Positions 39,728-51,561 are shown, numbered from the stretch's first letter. The stretch is 64,000 nucleotides of DNA from Cytobacillus solani (GCF_001420595.1 NZ_LJIX01000006.1:2006402-2070401), one strand, 5' to 3'. Numbers and translations are program-made. The notes: a model not told the origin generated them from the letters alone.

Positions 39728-40675
39728 TTGGACCAGCCGATTCGCATGAAAAATAACGGGCAGATTAGCATTGTCCTTAATTCACAGAAACGAAAGACAT
39801 TGGCGAAAGAATTACCTGAATCTCAACCTCTCCCAAAAGACATTCCACCAGAACATGCGGCACTTAAAGATATAGAGGATGAACTTGGCACATTAGTTGG
39901 CATGGAAGAAATGAAAAGAATGATAAAGGAAATTTATGCATGGTTATATGTAAATAAAAAACGGGAGGAGTCTGGGTTAAAAGCAGGAAAACAGGCACTC
40001 CATATGATGTTTAAAGGAAATCCAGGCACTGGAAAAACAACAGTTGCAAGGTTAATTGGCAAGCTTTTTCAAAAAATGAATGTGTTATCAAAGGGGCATC
40101 TAATCGAAGCAGAGCGAGCAGATCTTGTGGGCGAGTACATTGGACACACCGCACAAAAAACACGGGATTTAATAAAAAAAGCGATTGGCGGAATCCTTTT
40201 CATTGATGAGGCTTATTCACTTGGAAGAGGCGGGGAAAAGGATTTTGGCAAGGAAGCGATTGATACACTTGTTAAGCATATGGAAGATAAACAGCATGAT
40301 TTTATTCTTATTCTGGCAGGTTATTCGAAGGAAATGGACTATTTTCTCACCTTAAATCCAGGATTGCATTCACGATTTCCTCTTGTCATCGACTTCCCGG
40401 ATTATTCGATTATTCAACTGATGGATATTGGACAACGAATGCTAAAGGACAGAGAATATACTTTTAGCCATGAAGCTGAGAAGAAGCTTCGAGAGCATTT
40501 AATATGGGTTAAAACAGTATTAAACCCAGCAAGTTTTTCAAATGGAAGATATATTAGGAACGTCATTGAAAAATCAATTCGTGCTCAAGCGATGAGGTTA
40601 TTGATGCAAAATACGTTTGATCGGCATGAATTAATAACGATTAGAAGCAATGATTTAGTTTTTGAAGAGGATTAA
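39728..40675 (+). CDS. spoVK: Stage V sporulation protein K (AAA ATPase)
   Basis: 315 residues from TTG. The AAA+ core has Walker A FKGNPGTGKTTVARL, Walker B ILFIDEAYSLGRGG, sensor FILILAGYSKEMDYF and arginine-finger region NPGLHSRFP. It resembles CbbX/SpoVK, which is needed for spore maturation in Bacillus. It occupies the conserved place between hfq and hflX. A hairpin terminator AAAGGATTCCGT...ACGGAATCCTTT follows at about 40685-40711. Confidence 0.92.
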   Translation: MDQPIRMKNNGQISIVLNSQKRKTLAKELPESQPLPKDIPPEHAALKDIEDELGTLVGMEEMKRMIKEIYAWLYVNKKREESGLKAGKQALHMMFKGNPGTGKTTVARLIGKLFQKMNVLSKGHLIEAERADLVGEYIGHTAQKTRDLIKKAIGGILFIDEAYSLGRGGEKDFGKEAIDTLVKHMEDKQHDFILILAGYSKEMDYFLTLNPGLHSRFPLVIDFPDYSIIQLMDIGQRMLKDREYTFSHEAEKKLREHLIWVKTVLNPASFSNGRYIRNVIEKSIRAQAMRLLMQNTFDRHELITIRSNDLVFEED

Positions 40676-40746
40676 CGGATTACAAAAGGATTCCGTCTTC
40701 ACGGAATCCTTTATATATGGGGATATCGGATGTTGCTCTTATCTAT

Positions 40747-41349
40747 TTAAGTACCTAGTCTCCGGGCTGGCAGTTTCCATCTATACGTATATGAAAGTAC
40801 CCTTAATCCAGTAATAACAATAAATAAAGTATATAATTCAAAAGAAGAAACGGCGATTTTTAGTCCAATGGCGAGCCCGCAAAGAATGGCCCACACAGCA
40901 TATATTTCAGCTTTTAAAACAAGAGGCTTTCTTCGAGCGAGAAGGTCACGAACAATTCCTCCACCGCTGCCTGTTAGAACAGCAGCAACGATTACTGCAC
41001 TTAGCGGATGATTCATTTCAGAAGCATAAAGTGCTCCTTGGATAGCGAAGGCTGAAAGCCCGATCGCATCAAAAAAATTCCCCCACTTTTGCCAGTGTTT
41101 TAATAAATTATTCGGAAAAAGGAATACGGCTGTTATGGAAAGTAACGCAATTTGGAAAAACAGTCCTTGCTCCCATAGGGCGGATACGGGAACACCAATT
41201 AAAAGATTTCGAATGGCTCCTCCACCAAAGGCGGTTACAATTCCTAAAATATACACACCTAATATGTCATATTCCTCTTCCATTGCAACAATCGCTCCGC
41301 TTATGGCAAAAGCGATCGTTCCAATCATACTTAAAACTTCCCATGTCAT
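40747..41349 (-). CDS. TRIC cation channel family protein (YvgT-like)
   Basis: 200 residues with seven hydrophobic helices and two repeats of the glycine-rich motif: TAFGGGAIRNLLIG and TGSGGGIVRDLLARR. These are the hallmark of prokaryotic TRIC channels (UPF0126). It is oriented against its neighbours, inserted between spoVK and hflX, which are adjacent in B. subtilis. It has an AAGAGGAG site upstream. Confidence 0.85.
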   Translation of the reverse strand: MTWEVLSMIGTIAFAISGAIVAMEEEYDILGVYILGIVTAFGGGAIRNLLIGVPVSALWEQGLFFQIALLSITAVFLFPNNLLKHWQKWGNFFDAIGLSAFAIQGALYASEMNHPLSAVIVAAVLTGSGGGIVRDLLARRKPLVLKAEIYAVWAILCGLAIGLKIAVSSFELYTLFIVITGLRVLSYTYRWKLPARRLGT

Positions 41350-41616
41350 GATTTCGGCTCCTCTTTGGTGATGATTGCTACTGATTAGGATATGAAAAGT
41401 GGAACTTGATAAAGACCCAGATATGTTTATAGATTACTAGTTTTTGTGCAAACAATATGATTTTACCAAAAATATCGATATTTACAATCCTTTTAATATA
41501 ATTAAGGGGTTAATATTAGGGATAATAAAATAAAACTTAGCACTTACGAAAATTAGAGTTGCCGCTCGATTTTTGATATGATGAGAATTAGATTAATGAT
41601 GAAAGAAGGTTGTTGA

Positions 41617-42873
41617 TTGGAACAAAAGACTGAATTTGAAAAAGTCATTTTAGTTGGTTGTCAAACGAATGAAGATGATCAGCGATTTGGTTATTCAATG
41701 GATGAACTCGGATCATTGACAGAAACAGCAAAAGGAAAAGTAGTGTCTACTGTTACGCAGAAACGAGAACGCATCCACCCAGCTACATACATAGGAAAAG
41801 GAAAAGTTGCAGAACTAACTGCCCTGCAGGAAGAGTTGGAAGCAGATTTAATCATCTTTAATGATGAATTATCACCAAGTCAGGTTCGAAATCTTTCAAG
41901 AGATTTTGAAGCGCGAATTATTGACCGAACACAATTAATATTGGATATTTTTGCTGGTAGGGCTCGTTCGAAAGAGGGAAAATTACAAGTAGAACTAGCT
42001 CAGCTTCAATATTTGCTGCCTCGACTTATGGGGCAGGGAACACAATTATCAAGGTTAGGTGCGGGTATTGGAACACGTGGACCTGGTGAAACAAAACTGG
42101 AGTCTGATCGCCGTCATATTCGAAATCGCATTAATGACATTAAAACACAGCTAGAGGTTATTGTTAAACACCGGGATAGGTACCGGGAAAGACGGAAAAA
42201 AAATAAAGCTTTCCAGATTGCCCTTGTTGGTTATACAAATGCTGGAAAGTCAACATTATTTAATCGGCTAACAGAGGCAGACTCATTTGAAGAGAATCAA
42301 CTGTTTGCTACCCTAGACCCAATGACTAGAAAGGTTATTTTGCCGAGCGGATTTTTGACCCTCTTAACAGACACTGTTGGTTTTATACAAGATTTGCCAA
42401 CGACTCTTATCGCTGCTTTCCGATCTACACTGGAAGAAGTGAAAGAGGCTAACCTTTTGCTTCATCTGGTTGATAGTTCAAGTCCTGATTATTACCAGCA
42501 TGAACAGACTGTAAACAAGCTGCTTGAGGATTTAGAAAATGAAAAAATCCCACAAATAGTCGTATATAATAAAAAAGATCTTCAGCATTCTGATTTTGTC
42601 CCAACAGCAAAAACGAAAACAATCCAAATTAGTGCATTTGATGAGTATGACCGAAATAATTTAATGAAATTATTGGAAGAAATCGTGTTAAGTATGATGA
42701 GTTTCTATCATGTGGAGGTGCCTTCTACAGAAGGAAAGCTTCTATCACAGTTGAAAAATGAGACAATACTTCGCGAACTATCCTTTCATGAGGAAAAACA
42801 AATCTACATTTGCAAAGGTTATTATTTAGAGGATCATCAAATAGCCGGACAAATTAGTAAATATAAGATTTAG
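41617..42873 (+). CDS. hflX: Ribosome-associated GTPase HflX
   Basis: 418 residues from TTG after GAAAGAAGG. The N-terminal glycine-rich domain has [11 protein letters not shown] and [13 protein letters not shown]. The G domain has G1 [12 protein letters not shown]3 [13 protein letters not shown] and G4 VVYNKKDL. HflX rescues or splits stalled ribosomes, notably after heat stress. It overlaps no gene, and ynbB follows after 14 bp. Confidence 0.92.
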   Translation: MEQKTEFEKVILVGCQTNEDDQRFGYSMDELGSLTETAKGKVVSTVTQKRERIHPATYIGKGKVAELTALQEELEADLIIFNDELSPSQVRNLSRDFEARIIDRTQLILDIFAGRARSKEGKLQVELAQLQYLLPRLMGQGTQLSRLGAGIGTRGPGETKLESDRRHIRNRINDIKTQLEVIVKHRDRYRERRKKNKAFQIALVGYTNAGKSTLFNRLTEADSFEENQLFATLDPMTRKVILPSGFLTLLTDTVGFIQDLPTTLIAAFRSTLEEVKEANLLLHLVDSSSPDYYQHEQTVNKLLEDLENEKIPQIVVYNKKDLQHSDFVPTAKTKTIQISAFDEYDRNNLMKLLEEIVLSMMSFYHVEVPSTEGKLLSQLKNETILRELSFHEEKQIYICKGYYLEDHQIAGQISKYKI

Positions 42874-42887
42874 ATAAGGAGAACAAC

Positions 42888-44159
42888 ATGTTTCAACAAT
42901 TATCAAATGGGGAAAAACTGCAGCCGATTGTAAATGAAGTGGAGCAGCAAATTGCATCAGTCCTTCAGTATATTGATAAGCGGATTGATGAAAACCAATT
43001 TAGAGTATTAAAGAGCTTTCAAAATAATAAGGTAAGTGATTCACATTTTATTCCTACAACTGGATACGGGTATGATGACATTGGCCGTGATACGCTTGAA
43101 AAAATTTATGCAGAAGTATTTGGCGGAGAGTCTGCTCTTGTTAGACCGCAGATCATTTCTGGCACACATGCGATTTCCATTTCTTTGTTTGGCGTCCTCC
43201 GTCCTGGAGATGAATTGCTATATATTACTGGCAAGCCATATGATACGCTAGAAGAAATAGTAGGAATTAGGGGAAGCGGAAACGGATCATTAAAGGAATT
43301 TGGTATTTCATACAATAGTGTTCCTTTAAAGAATGATGGTTCAGTTGATTATCGTGCTGTAGAACAGGCCATTAAACCAAATACAAAGATGATCGGAATT
43401 CAGCGTTCCAAAGGATATGCAACAAGACCATCCTTTACGATCACACAAATAAAAGAAATGATTCAGTTTGTGAAAGAAATCAAACCGGATGTGGTTGTTT
43501 TCGTCGATAATTGCTATGGTGAGTTTGTTGAAGAGATGGAACCTTGTCATATCGGAGCTGATTTAATGGCTGGCTCCCTCATAAAGAATCCTGGAGGCGG
43601 GATTGCAAAGACAGGCGGGTATATTGTCGGAAAAGTAAAATGGGTGGAGGCATGCTCTTATAGAATGACCTCACCTGGCATTGGTGCGGAAGCAGGAGCT
43701 TCCTTATATAGCTTGCAAGAAATGTATCAAGGCTTTTTCATGGCTCCGCATATTGTCGGCCAAGCATTGAAAGGGGCTGTGTTTACCTCAGCCATTCTAG
43801 AGCGATTTGGCATGAACTCATCCCCGAAATGGGATGCAAAAAGAACGGATTTAATTCAGGCGGTACAATTTGATGACCGTGATATGATGGTTGCATTTTG
43901 CCAAGCTATTCAATTTGCGGCACCGATCAATTCGCATGTAACACCATATCCAAGTCCAATGCCTGGCTATGAGGATGATGTCATTATGGCTGCTGGCGCT
44001 TTTATTCAAGGTGCAAGCATCGAGCTTTCTGCAGACGGTCCCATTAGGCCGCCGTACGTTGCCTATGTACAAGGGGGGCTCACTTATTCCCATGTGAAAA
44101 TCGCTATCTGTCATGCTCTTAATGGATTAGCAGATAAGGGTTTTATTGATGTTAATTAG
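42888..44159 (+). CDS. ynbB: Aluminium-resistance/methionine gamma-lyase-like PLP protein
   Basis: 423 residues, the conserved hflX-glnR neighbour of Bacillus. It is a fold-type I PLP protein related to cystathionine lyases: TTGYGYDDIGRDTLE, VRPQIISGTHAIS, VFVDNCYGEFVE and the PLP lysine in GSLIKNPGGGIAKTGGY. Its true substrate is not established. It appears intact, and unlike the PLP genes on the left it sits in native chromosomal context. A terminator-like GGTTTGGGTT...AATCCAAGCC lies at about 44193-44218. Confidence 0.88.
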   Translation: MFQQLSNGEKLQPIVNEVEQQIASVLQYIDKRIDENQFRVLKSFQNNKVSDSHFIPTTGYGYDDIGRDTLEKIYAEVFGGESALVRPQIISGTHAISISLFGVLRPGDELLYITGKPYDTLEEIVGIRGSGNGSLKEFGISYNSVPLKNDGSVDYRAVEQAIKPNTKMIGIQRSKGYATRPSFTITQIKEMIQFVKEIKPDVVVFVDNCYGEFVEEMEPCHIGADLMAGSLIKNPGGGIAKTGGYIVGKVKWVEACSYRMTSPGIGAEAGASLYSLQEMYQGFFMAPHIVGQALKGAVFTSAILERFGMNSSPKWDAKRTDLIQAVQFDDRDMMVAFCQAIQFAAPINSHVTPYPSPMPGYEDDVIMAAGAFIQGASIELSADGPIRPPYVAYVQGGLTYSHVKIAICHALNGLADKGFIDVN

Positions 44160-44237
44160 AAGAATTGTAATAAGTTAAATAAGAATTGAGAGGTTTGGGT
44201 TGTCAATAATCCAAGCCTTTTATTTTTTTAAATGTCA

Positions 44238-44277
44238 TGTCAGAAAATCTAACATATGTTTGACAATAAACCTAACA
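44238..44277 (+). promoter_or_regulatory. GlnR/TnrA boxes upstream of glnR
   Basis: TGTCAGAAAATCTAACA (44238-44254) matches TGTNA-N7-TNACA exactly. A second half-conserved site, TGACAATAAACCTAACA, lies at 44261-44277. In Bacillus GlnR bound to such sites autorepresses glnRA under nitrogen excess. Confidence 0.85.
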
Positions 44278-44321
44278 TCGTTTATTCTAATAATAGAAAA
44301 TTTGTAAAGGAGGAGAAAGAA

Positions 44322-44723
44322 GTGACTGGAAGCAACATTCGACGTTCCATGCCGCTTTTTCCAATTGGGCCTGTCATGCAGCTGACTGATTTGACTGCAA
44401 GGCAAATTCGGTATTATGAAGAGCACCAATTGATTTCTCCAGCTCGATCTGAAGGCAATAGAAGATTGTTCTCGCTCAATGATATTGACAAACTCCTTGA
44501 AATTAAAGATCTTATTGATCAGGGAATCAATATGGCTGGAATTAAACAGCTATTATTTGTGCAAAATCAAGAAGTAATCGCTTCTGATGTAAAACCGCTT
44601 AAATCAGAGAGAGAACTATCTAATGACGAAATCAGAAGACATCTTAGAAAAGAAATCGTACAAGCCGGGAGATTTAACCAACATTTATCAAGCCAAGGGA
44701 ATATAACACGCTTATTCCACTGA
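44322..44723 (+). CDS. glnR: Glutamine synthetase repressor GlnR (MerR family)
   Basis: 133 residues from GTG 44322, which follows AAAGGAGGAGAAAG. An upstream in-frame ATG (44256) falls inside the operator and is rejected. The MerR HTH is clear: [20 protein letters not shown] then [20 protein letters not shown]. The C-terminal region ends [20 protein letters not shown], the part that senses feedback-inhibited GlnA. It is followed by glnA after 35 bp. Confidence 0.95.
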   Translation: MTGSNIRRSMPLFPIGPVMQLTDLTARQIRYYEEHQLISPARSEGNRRLFSLNDIDKLLEIKDLIDQGINMAGIKQLLFVQNQEVIASDVKPLKSERELSNDEIRRHLRKEIVQAGRFNQHLSSQGNITRLFH

Positions 44724-44758
44724 TAAAGTGGCTTTAAACAAAAAGGAGGAATTATTAT

Positions 44759-46093
44759 ATGGCAAGGTTTACAAAAGAGGATATTAAACGAATTTCAGCT
44801 GAAGAGAATGTAAAGTTTATCCGTCTCCAATTTACAGATATTTTGGGAACGATTAAAAATGTTGAGATTCCTATTAGCCAGCTTGAAAAAGCGCTTGATA
44901 ATAAAATGATGTTTGATGGTTCCTCAATTGAAGGCTTTGTTCGAATTGAAGAATCAGATATGTACCTATTCCCGGATTTAGACACATGGGTAGTATTTCC
45001 GTGGACTGCTGAAAAAGGCAAGGTAGCTCGTCTAATTTGTGATATTCATAATGCAGATGGGACTCCATTTCAAGGAGATCCTCGCAATAACTTAAAACGT
45101 ATTTTAAAGGAAATGGAAGAAATGGGCTTCACAGACTTCAATTTAGGGCCAGAGCCTGAATTCTTCTTATTTAAATTAGATCAAAATGGAGACCCTTCCC
45201 TTGAGCTCAATGATAATGGAGGATATTTTGATTTAGCACCAACAGATCTTGGAGAAAATTGCCGACGCGATATTGTTCTTGAACTGGAAGAAATGGGATT
45301 TGAAATCGAAGCTTCCCATCATGAGGTAGCACCAGGCCAGCATGAGATTGACTTTAAATATGCGGATGCCCTAACAGCTTGTGATCAAATTCAAACGTTC
45401 AAGCTAGTCGTAAAAACAATTGCTCGTAAACATGGTTTGCATGCCACTTTTATGCCAAAGCCATTATTCGGTGTAGCAGGATCAGGTATGCATTGCAATG
45501 TATCTCTTTTTAAAGAGGGAAGAAATGCGTTCTTTGATGAAAAAGGCGATCTGCAAATGAGTGATTATGCACGGCAATTTATTGCGGGTATTCTTAAACA
45601 TGCAACAAGTTTTACAGCGGTCACGAATCCAACAGTTAATTCATTTAAGCGATTAGTTCCTGGTTATGAAGCCCCATGTTATGTAGCGTGGTCTGCACAG
45701 AATCGTTCTCCGTTAATTCGTATTCCATCTTCACGTGGAGTAAGTACACGTGTTGAGGTTCGAAGCGTGGATCCGGCTGCAAATCCATATTTGGCTATGG
45801 CCGTACTGCTAAAAGCTGGTCTTGACGGTATTAAAAATAATCTTGTTCCTCCCGCATCAGTGGACCGTAATATTTATGTGATGAGCAAAGATGAGCGTAT
45901 TGCTGAAGGGATTGATGATCTGCCTTCAACTTTAGCTGAAGCGCTCGAAAAATTAAAAGGAAATGAAACGATTATATCTGCTTTAGGGGGCCATATTTTC
46001 GAACACTTCGTTGAAGCGAAGGAGATCGAATGGGATATGTTCCGTACGCAAGTCCACCCTTGGGAACGTGAGCAATATATGTCGATGTATTAA
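44759..46093 (+). CDS. glnA: Glutamine synthetase type I
   Basis: 444 residues, full length for the GSI-alpha class. It makes glutamine from glutamate, ammonia and ATP, and when feedback-inhibited it activates GlnR binding. Motifs: [27 protein letters not shown], the ATP site [23 protein letters not shown] and a Glu flap [13 protein letters not shown]. It is in the glnRA operon with AAAGGAGGAA before ATG. A strong terminator (GGGATGCTTAA...TTAAGCATCCC) lies at 46111-46140. Confidence 0.96.
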   Translation: MARFTKEDIKRISAEENVKFIRLQFTDILGTIKNVEIPISQLEKALDNKMMFDGSSIEGFVRIEESDMYLFPDLDTWVVFPWTAEKGKVARLICDIHNADGTPFQGDPRNNLKRILKEMEEMGFTDFNLGPEPEFFLFKLDQNGDPSLELNDNGGYFDLAPTDLGENCRRDIVLELEEMGFEIEASHHEVAPGQHEIDFKYADALTACDQIQTFKLVVKTIARKHGLHATFMPKPLFGVAGSGMHCNVSLFKEGRNAFFDEKGDLQMSDYARQFIAGILKHATSFTAVTNPTVNSFKRLVPGYEAPCYVAWSAQNRSPLIRIPSSRGVSTRVEVRSVDPAANPYLAMAVLLKAGLDGIKNNLVPPASVDRNIYVMSKDERIAEGIDDLPSTLAEALEKLKGNETIISALGGHIFEHFVEAKEIEWDMFRTQVHPWEREQYMSMY

Positions 46094-46110
46094 TATATGA
46101 TTGAAAAAAA

Positions 46111-46142
46111 GGGATGCTTAAAAGTTAAGCATCCCTTTTTTC
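46111..46142 (+). terminator. Terminator of glnRA
   Basis: AAAAGGGATGCTTAA and TTAAGCATCCCTTTT-type arms are followed by a T-run. Confidence 0.85.
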
Positions 46143-46188
46143 TTTTAATCTAGTAAAACCCAGTGCAAATGACACGAGTGCAAAATTA

Positions 46189-46812
46189 TTAATGAATATC
46201 TCGGTATACCCCAATTACTTTACCTAAAATAGAAACATTACGAAGAATAATCGGTTCCATGGTTGAATTTTCAGGCTGAAGTCTAATTCGATCTTTCTCT
46301 TTGAAAAATCTTTTTACGGTTGCTTCGTCATCCTCTGTCATTGCGACGATGATATCACCGTTATTTGCAGTGCTTTGTTGTCTGACTACTACGTAATCTC
46401 CATCAAGAATTCCCGCTTCAATCATGCTTTCTCCCATGATTTCAAGCATAAAAACCTGCTCATCTGCTGGGGCAAGCCTTTCAGGCAAAGGAAAGTATTC
46501 CTCAACATTTTCAACGGCTGTTATCGGCATACCGGCTGTTACTTTTCCGACAATCGGAACATTTACGACTTTATAATTGATTGCCTCGGCACCTTCATCT
46601 AAATCAAGAATCTCAATTGCACGCGGCTTAGTAGGATCTCTGCGAATTAACCCTTTTGTTTCTAATCTTGCTAGATGACCATGAACAGTTGAGCTTGAAG
46701 CCAGTCCAACTGCTTCGCCGATTTCCCGTACAGAAGGCGGGTATCCTTTAAGCTTTACCTCATCCTTAATAAAATTTAATATATCCTGTTGCCGTTTCGA
46801 TAATTTCACCAT
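46189..46812 (-). CDS. lexA: SOS repressor LexA
   Basis: 207 residues from the ATG giving [19 protein letters not shown]; upstream in-frame codons are not supported by family length (about 205). The HTH has [20 protein letters not shown]. The S24 protease domain has the cleavage site in VTAGMP, the serine in MGESMIEAG and the lysine in EATVKRFF. RecA* stimulates self-cleavage. It is divergent from yneA with SOS boxes between. Confidence 0.95.
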   Translation of the reverse strand: MVKLSKRQQDILNFIKDEVKLKGYPPSVREIGEAVGLASSSTVHGHLARLETKGLIRRDPTKPRAIEILDLDEGAEAINYKVVNVPIVGKVTAGMPITAVENVEEYFPLPERLAPADEQVFMLEIMGESMIEAGILDGDYVVVRQQSTANNGDIIVAMTEDDEATVKRFFKEKDRIRLQPENSTMEPIILRNVSILGKVIGVYRDIH

Positions 46813-46882
46813 CATAATTACCTCACTTATGATTTCTTTTCCCAATTATAGCATCTATTAGTAAAAAGTACAAACATAAGTT

Positions 46883-46948
46883 CGAACAATTGTTGACATG
46901 AAACAAGTGTTCGATTTATAATGAAATCAATAAACGAACATATATTCT
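46883..46948. promoter_or_regulatory. LexA (SOS) boxes between lexA and yneA
   Basis: Three sites fit CGAAC-N4-GTTYG/C: CGAACAATTGTTGA (46883-46896), the complement of GAAACAAGTGTTCG (46900-46913, reads CGAACACTTGTTTC) and the weaker CGAACATATATTCT (46935-46948). They explain SOS control of lexA and of yneA-yneB-ynzC. Confidence 0.88.
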
Positions 46949-46966
46949 TATCGAGGTGTAAATATA

Positions 46967-47290
46967 ATGAAAAAATTGTGGAATCAATATTCGTATGCTA
47001 TTATTCTAGTCGTTTTAAGCTTGCTAACTTCATTTATCCTTATAGTTTATAATGGCCTTTCAGGAGAAGATGGCCTAAAGAAAATTACTGTTAATGAGGG
47101 GGATTCGCTTTGGCAGATAGCTGAAGACTTTTCCGATGAACATATGCTATCAGCGAACGAATTTGTTGAATGGGTTGAAAGGCATAATGGAATTGCAGGA
47201 GATAGAATCTATCCGGGAGATGAACTTATTCTTCCAATTGCTATAGAAAAAGGAAACGGAACAGAAGTGGCAAGTTCACAAAGCAAATAG
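46967..47290 (+). CDS. yneA: SOS cell-division inhibitor YneA
   Basis: 107 residues: short cytoplasmic start, one membrane helix (YAIILVVLSLLTSFILIVY), then an extracellular LysM domain (ITVNEGDSLWQIAEDF, GDRIYPGDELILP). It delays septation during the SOS response. It is first in the yneA-yneB-ynzC group behind LexA boxes. Confidence 0.92.
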   Translation: MKKLWNQYSYAIILVVLSLLTSFILIVYNGLSGEDGLKKITVNEGDSLWQIAEDFSDEHMLSANEFVEWVERHNGIAGDRIYPGDELILPIAIEKGNGTEVASSQSK

Positions 47291-47295
47291 ATTAG

Positions 47296-47961
<666 letters not shown>

Positions 47962-48034
47962 ACTTCTTGTCAAAAGGAGTCATTTTTAGTATTATGGCAG
48001 TTGAGTTTAATGATAAATATAAAGGAGCCTAACT

Positions 48035-48265
48035 ATGCTGCCTAAAGAAAAGCTTGATCGAATCAATATGTTAGCTAAGAAAGCGAAAGAAACAGGTCTA
48101 ACTGAACAAGAAGCAAAGGAGCAATCTACCCTTCGCAGGGAGTATTTAGAGACGTTTCGTTCTTCAATGTTTAATACATTAAAAAGTGTAACAATCGTTG
48201 ATCCAAATGGCAATGATGTCACACCGAAAAAGCTTAAAGAAGTTCAAAAAAAGAATCTTCATTAA
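48035..48265 (+). CDS. ynzC: DUF896 protein YnzC
   Basis: 76 residues, two-helix hairpin DUF896: LPKEKLDRINMLAKKAKETG, LTEQEAKEQSTLRREYLETF, and a flexible tail VTIVDPNGNDVTP. It is the conserved third gene of the SOS operon. Molecular function unknown. Confidence 0.9.
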   Translation: MLPKEKLDRINMLAKKAKETGLTEQEAKEQSTLRREYLETFRSSMFNTLKSVTIVDPNGNDVTPKKLKEVQKKNLH

Positions 48266-48435
48266 TCGGAGGAATACATTAGATTTGTATTCCTTCTTTA
48301 CATAGGGGCTTATAAAAGTGACAAGATATAAATAAATCAGCTTTTTTACTTGGTTTTGATACAATTTATTGAATATGGATGAAGCTGTCTATATTATTAT
48401 AAGAGTAATGATTACTCGTAGGGAGGATGTTTTTA

Positions 48436-50442
48436 ATGTTTGATCAAAATGATGCTCTATCTATAAACTCCATTCGCACTTTATCAATTGATGCGATTGA
48501 AAAGGCGAATTCCGGGCACCCAGGCATGCCGATGGGAGCTGCACCAATGGCTTATACCCTTTGGACTCGGTATATGAATCATAATCCGAAAAATCCAAAC
48601 TGGTTCAATCGTGACCGTTTTGTGCTATCAGCTGGACACGGCTCTATGCTTTTATATAGTCTTCTTCACCTTTCTGGTTATGATGTATCAATGGAAGATA
48701 TTAAAGGCTTTAGACAATGGGGAAGTAAAACTCCAGGCCATCCTGAGTTCGGTCATACACCTGGTGTAGATGCAACTACAGGTCCTCTTGGCCAAGGAAT
48801 TGCCATGTCTGTTGGTATGGCGATGGCTGAAAGACATTTGGCTGCAATTTATAACAAAGACAATATGAATATTGTTGATCATTATACATACAGTATTTGC
48901 GGAGATGGTGATCTAATGGAAGGTGTTTCCGCTGAAGCAGCTTCTCTCGCAGGGCATTTAAGACTTGGGCGTTTAGTTGTCCTTTATGATTCTAACGATA
49001 TCTCACTTGATGGGGACTTAGACAAATCATTCTCAGAAAGTGTTGCTCAACGTTTCACTTCATATGGCTGGCAATATATAAAAGTGGAAGATGGAAATGA
49101 CCTTTCTGAAATTGCAAAAGCAATCGAAGAAGCGAAGCAAGATGAAAACCGTCCTACACTTATTGAAGTGAAGACAGTAATCGGGTTCGGTTCCCCAAAT
49201 AAATCTGGTAAATCAGATGTTCATGGTGCTCCACTTGGTGCTGATGAGTTGAAATTAACGAAAGAAGCTTATAAATGGACTTTTGAGGAAGATTTCCATA
49301 TTCCTGAAGACGTTTATGCGCATTTTAGAAAACAAGTGTTGGAGCAAGGGGAAAAGAAAGAGCAAGAATGGAATGACATGTTTGCTCAATATAAAAATCA
49401 GTACCCCGAATTAGGTGCACAGCTTGACCAAGCTATTAAAGGGGAGCTTCCTGAGGGATGGGATAGAGATATTCCTGTCTATGAAGAAGGAAAAAGCCTT
49501 GCTAGTCGTGCTTCATCAGGAGAAGCTTTGAATGGTATTTCTAAGAACTTGCCTTCATTTATTGGTGGATCTGCAGACCTTGCAGGATCAAACAAAACGA
49601 TGATTAAAGGGCAAAAGGACTTTACTCCAGACTCATTTGATGGAAAAAATATTTGGTTTGGTGTACGTGAATTTGCGATGGGTGCTGCCCTAAATGGAAT
49701 GGCTTTACATGGTGGACTTAATGTATTTGGAGGAACTTTCTTCGTATTCTCTGATTATCTTCGTCCAGCAATACGTCTAGCTGCCTTAATGAAGCTACCT
49801 GTCACTTATGTATTTACTCACGATAGTATTGCAGTTGGTGAAGATGGGCCTACACATGAACCAATCGAACAATTAGCTGCATTACGTGCCATGCCTAATT
49901 TATCTGTTATTCGACCAGCAGATGGGAATGAAACGGCTGCTGCATGGAAACTAGCAGTTGAATCAACAGATAAACCAACGGCATTAGTATTGACACGACA
50001 AGACCTGCCAACATTAAAAGGAACAAATAGCAATGCTTATGATGGTGTTTCTAAAGGTGGATATGTTGTTTCGCCAGCTGGCAAAGAGAAAGCCGATGTA
50101 CTATTACTTGCTGCAGGTTCAGAAGTGAGTTTGGCTGTTGAAGCACAAAAAGCTTTAGCACTTGAAGATATTTATGCTTCCGTTGTAAGTATGCCTGCTT
50201 GGGATCGTTTCGAAGCTCAGTCTAAAGAGTATAAAGAAAGTGTCATTCCGAAAGATGTAAAGAAGAGATTAGCGATTGAAATGGGTTCTTCTCTAGGTTG
50301 GCATCGATATGCAGGCGATGAAGGCGATGTACTTGCCATCGATCAATTTGGCGCATCTGCACCTGGTGAAAAAGTAATGGAGGAGTATGGCTTCTCTGTT
50401 AGTAATGTCGTTTCCCGTGTGAAAGCATTATTACAAAATTAA
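48436..50442 (+). CDS. tkt: Transketolase
   Basis: 668 residues. It transfers two-carbon units in the non-oxidative pentose phosphate pathway. An ATG at 48427 overlaps the GGGAGGATG ribosome binding site, so ATG 48436 is preferred. Features: [35 protein letters not shown], the ThDP motif [18 protein letters not shown] ... [20 protein letters not shown] and the C-terminal [14 protein letters not shown] terminator follows (AAGAAGAGC...GCTCTTCTT, about 50451-50480). Its activity supplies ribose-5-phosphate, also a PdxS substrate. Confidence 0.95.
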   Translation: MFDQNDALSINSIRTLSIDAIEKANSGHPGMPMGAAPMAYTLWTRYMNHNPKNPNWFNRDRFVLSAGHGSMLLYSLLHLSGYDVSMEDIKGFRQWGSKTPGHPEFGHTPGVDATTGPLGQGIAMSVGMAMAERHLAAIYNKDNMNIVDHYTYSICGDGDLMEGVSAEAASLAGHLRLGRLVVLYDSNDISLDGDLDKSFSESVAQRFTSYGWQYIKVEDGNDLSEIAKAIEEAKQDENRPTLIEVKTVIGFGSPNKSGKSDVHGAPLGADELKLTKEAYKWTFEEDFHIPEDVYAHFRKQVLEQGEKKEQEWNDMFAQYKNQYPELGAQLDQAIKGELPEGWDRDIPVYEEGKSLASRASSGEALNGISKNLPSFIGGSADLAGSNKTMIKGQKDFTPDSFDGKNIWFGVREFAMGAALNGMALHGGLNVFGGTFFVFSDYLRPAIRLAALMKLPVTYVFTHDSIAVGEDGPTHEPIEQLAALRAMPNLSVIRPADGNETAAAWKLAVESTDKPTALVLTRQDLPTLKGTNSNAYDGVSKGGYVVSPAGKEKADVLLLAAGSEVSLAVEAQKALALEDIYASVVSMPAWDRFEAQSKEYKESVIPKDVKKRLAIEMGSSLGWHRYAGDEGDVLAIDQFGASAPGEKVMEEYGFSVSNVVSRVKALLQN

Positions 50443-50622
50443 CAGAAGAAAAAGAAGAGCGATACATGCTCTTCTTTTTTTATACAACATTCCATTAACG
50501 ATAGTGTGAATAATACACTTTCGACAAAACAAGAGGAAATTTTCGCCATCAACAGACAGAATGTTTTGTGAATATTCATTATAATAGGAAGAAAGGGGGT
50601 TGTCCCGGAAGGAGAGGTTTGG

Positions 50623-51060
50623 ATGAGAGCCTATCATTTGTATTTAATTGAAGAGGAGTTTGCTTCCCATTACTTTGGCAGGGAAAAGATGTTTTTTCAG
50701 TTATTTCAGGAGTACGAGGAATCATCCGGTGCATTGAAGTCGATCTTAGCTAAGCAGATTCAATATATTACAAAACCGATACCGGGATTAAAACTTCATC
50801 AATACGTCAATCAACAATTATATAGAAAGAATGATTTTCTCGTAAAAAAAGGTGCATACTATATAAAAATGGGAAAAAGAAGCAATGCGAAACTTGAAGT
50901 CAATGATCAATCCTTAGTATTAGAAGCAAGCGGAAACTATGATGCCGAAACCATTTTTTTTGAAGTGTTAAGGAAAAGTGAGTCTTCTTTTCTGGCCATT
51001 GACCTTGAACATCACCGCTATGGTTGGCTAAAACCAATCAAAGAAAGAAAATTCGTCTAA
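50623..51060 (+). CDS. sirA: Sporulation inhibitor of replication SirA
   Basis: 145 residues, in the conserved yneE position between tkt and yneF. MRAYHLYLIEEEFASHYFGRE and QQLYRKNDFLVKKGAYYI are typical. SirA binds DnaA domain I to block new replication rounds on entry to sporulation. It has a GGAAGGAGAGG site. Confidence 0.88.
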   Translation: MRAYHLYLIEEEFASHYFGREKMFFQLFQEYEESSGALKSILAKQIQYITKPIPGLKLHQYVNQQLYRKNDFLVKKGAYYIKMGKRSNAKLEVNDQSLVLEASGNYDAETIFFEVLRKSESSFLAIDLEHHRYGWLKPIKERKFV

Positions 51061-51148
51061 AAAAAGAAGAAAATATGAAGCAAATATTGTATAATAACCT
51101 TTGGTTTAGTACACTGTATGGTAGACAACACGAAGGAGGAAGTTTTAT

Positions 51149-51361
51149 ATGTGGACTTATATTCTAGTCGGTGTTCTAGCTCTTCTTGCTGGAATAGCAC
51201 TAGGATTTTTCATTGCTCGAAAGTATATGATGAGCTATTTAAAGAAAAATCCGCCAATCAATGAACAAATGTTAAAAATGATGATGATGCAAATGGGCCA
51301 AAAGCCTTCACAAAAGAAAATCAATCAAATGATGAACGCCATGAACAAGCAAACAAAATAA
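51149..51361 (+). CDS. yneF: UPF0154 membrane protein YneF
   Basis: 70 residues: an N-terminal membrane helix [20 protein letters not shown], then a Met/Lys-rich tail with [20 protein letters not shown]. It is the conserved neighbour of sirA. Function unknown. Confidence 0.92.
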
Positions 51362-51507
51362 TGGTGGACAAGCAAATCATTGATAAATAAGGGTTTGACG
51401 TTTGATTGATAGCCAATAAGATACTGGGATTTTCCTTAAAGGGAACGTGGAAAGGTTAAACCTTCCCCTTAAATTTCACTTCAAATTGGTTAATTTTTCT
51501 TAGTTGC

Positions 51508-51561
51508 AACCAAAACCACTTTTTCTGGGTGAATGATTAACCTAGAAAGGGTGGTTTTTTT
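51508..51561 (+). terminator. Terminator separating yneF from the prophage-like region
   Basis: AAAACCACTTTTTCTGGGT and ACCTAGAAAGGGTGGTTTT pair with few mismatches, with a long T-run. The recombinase start codon lies at the very end of the T-run. Confidence 0.7.

Noticed and set aside
44256-44321. N-terminal extension of GlnR from ATG 44256
   Set aside because: It overlaps the GlnR operator, and the GTG at 44322 has a near-ideal ribosome binding site and gives the family length.
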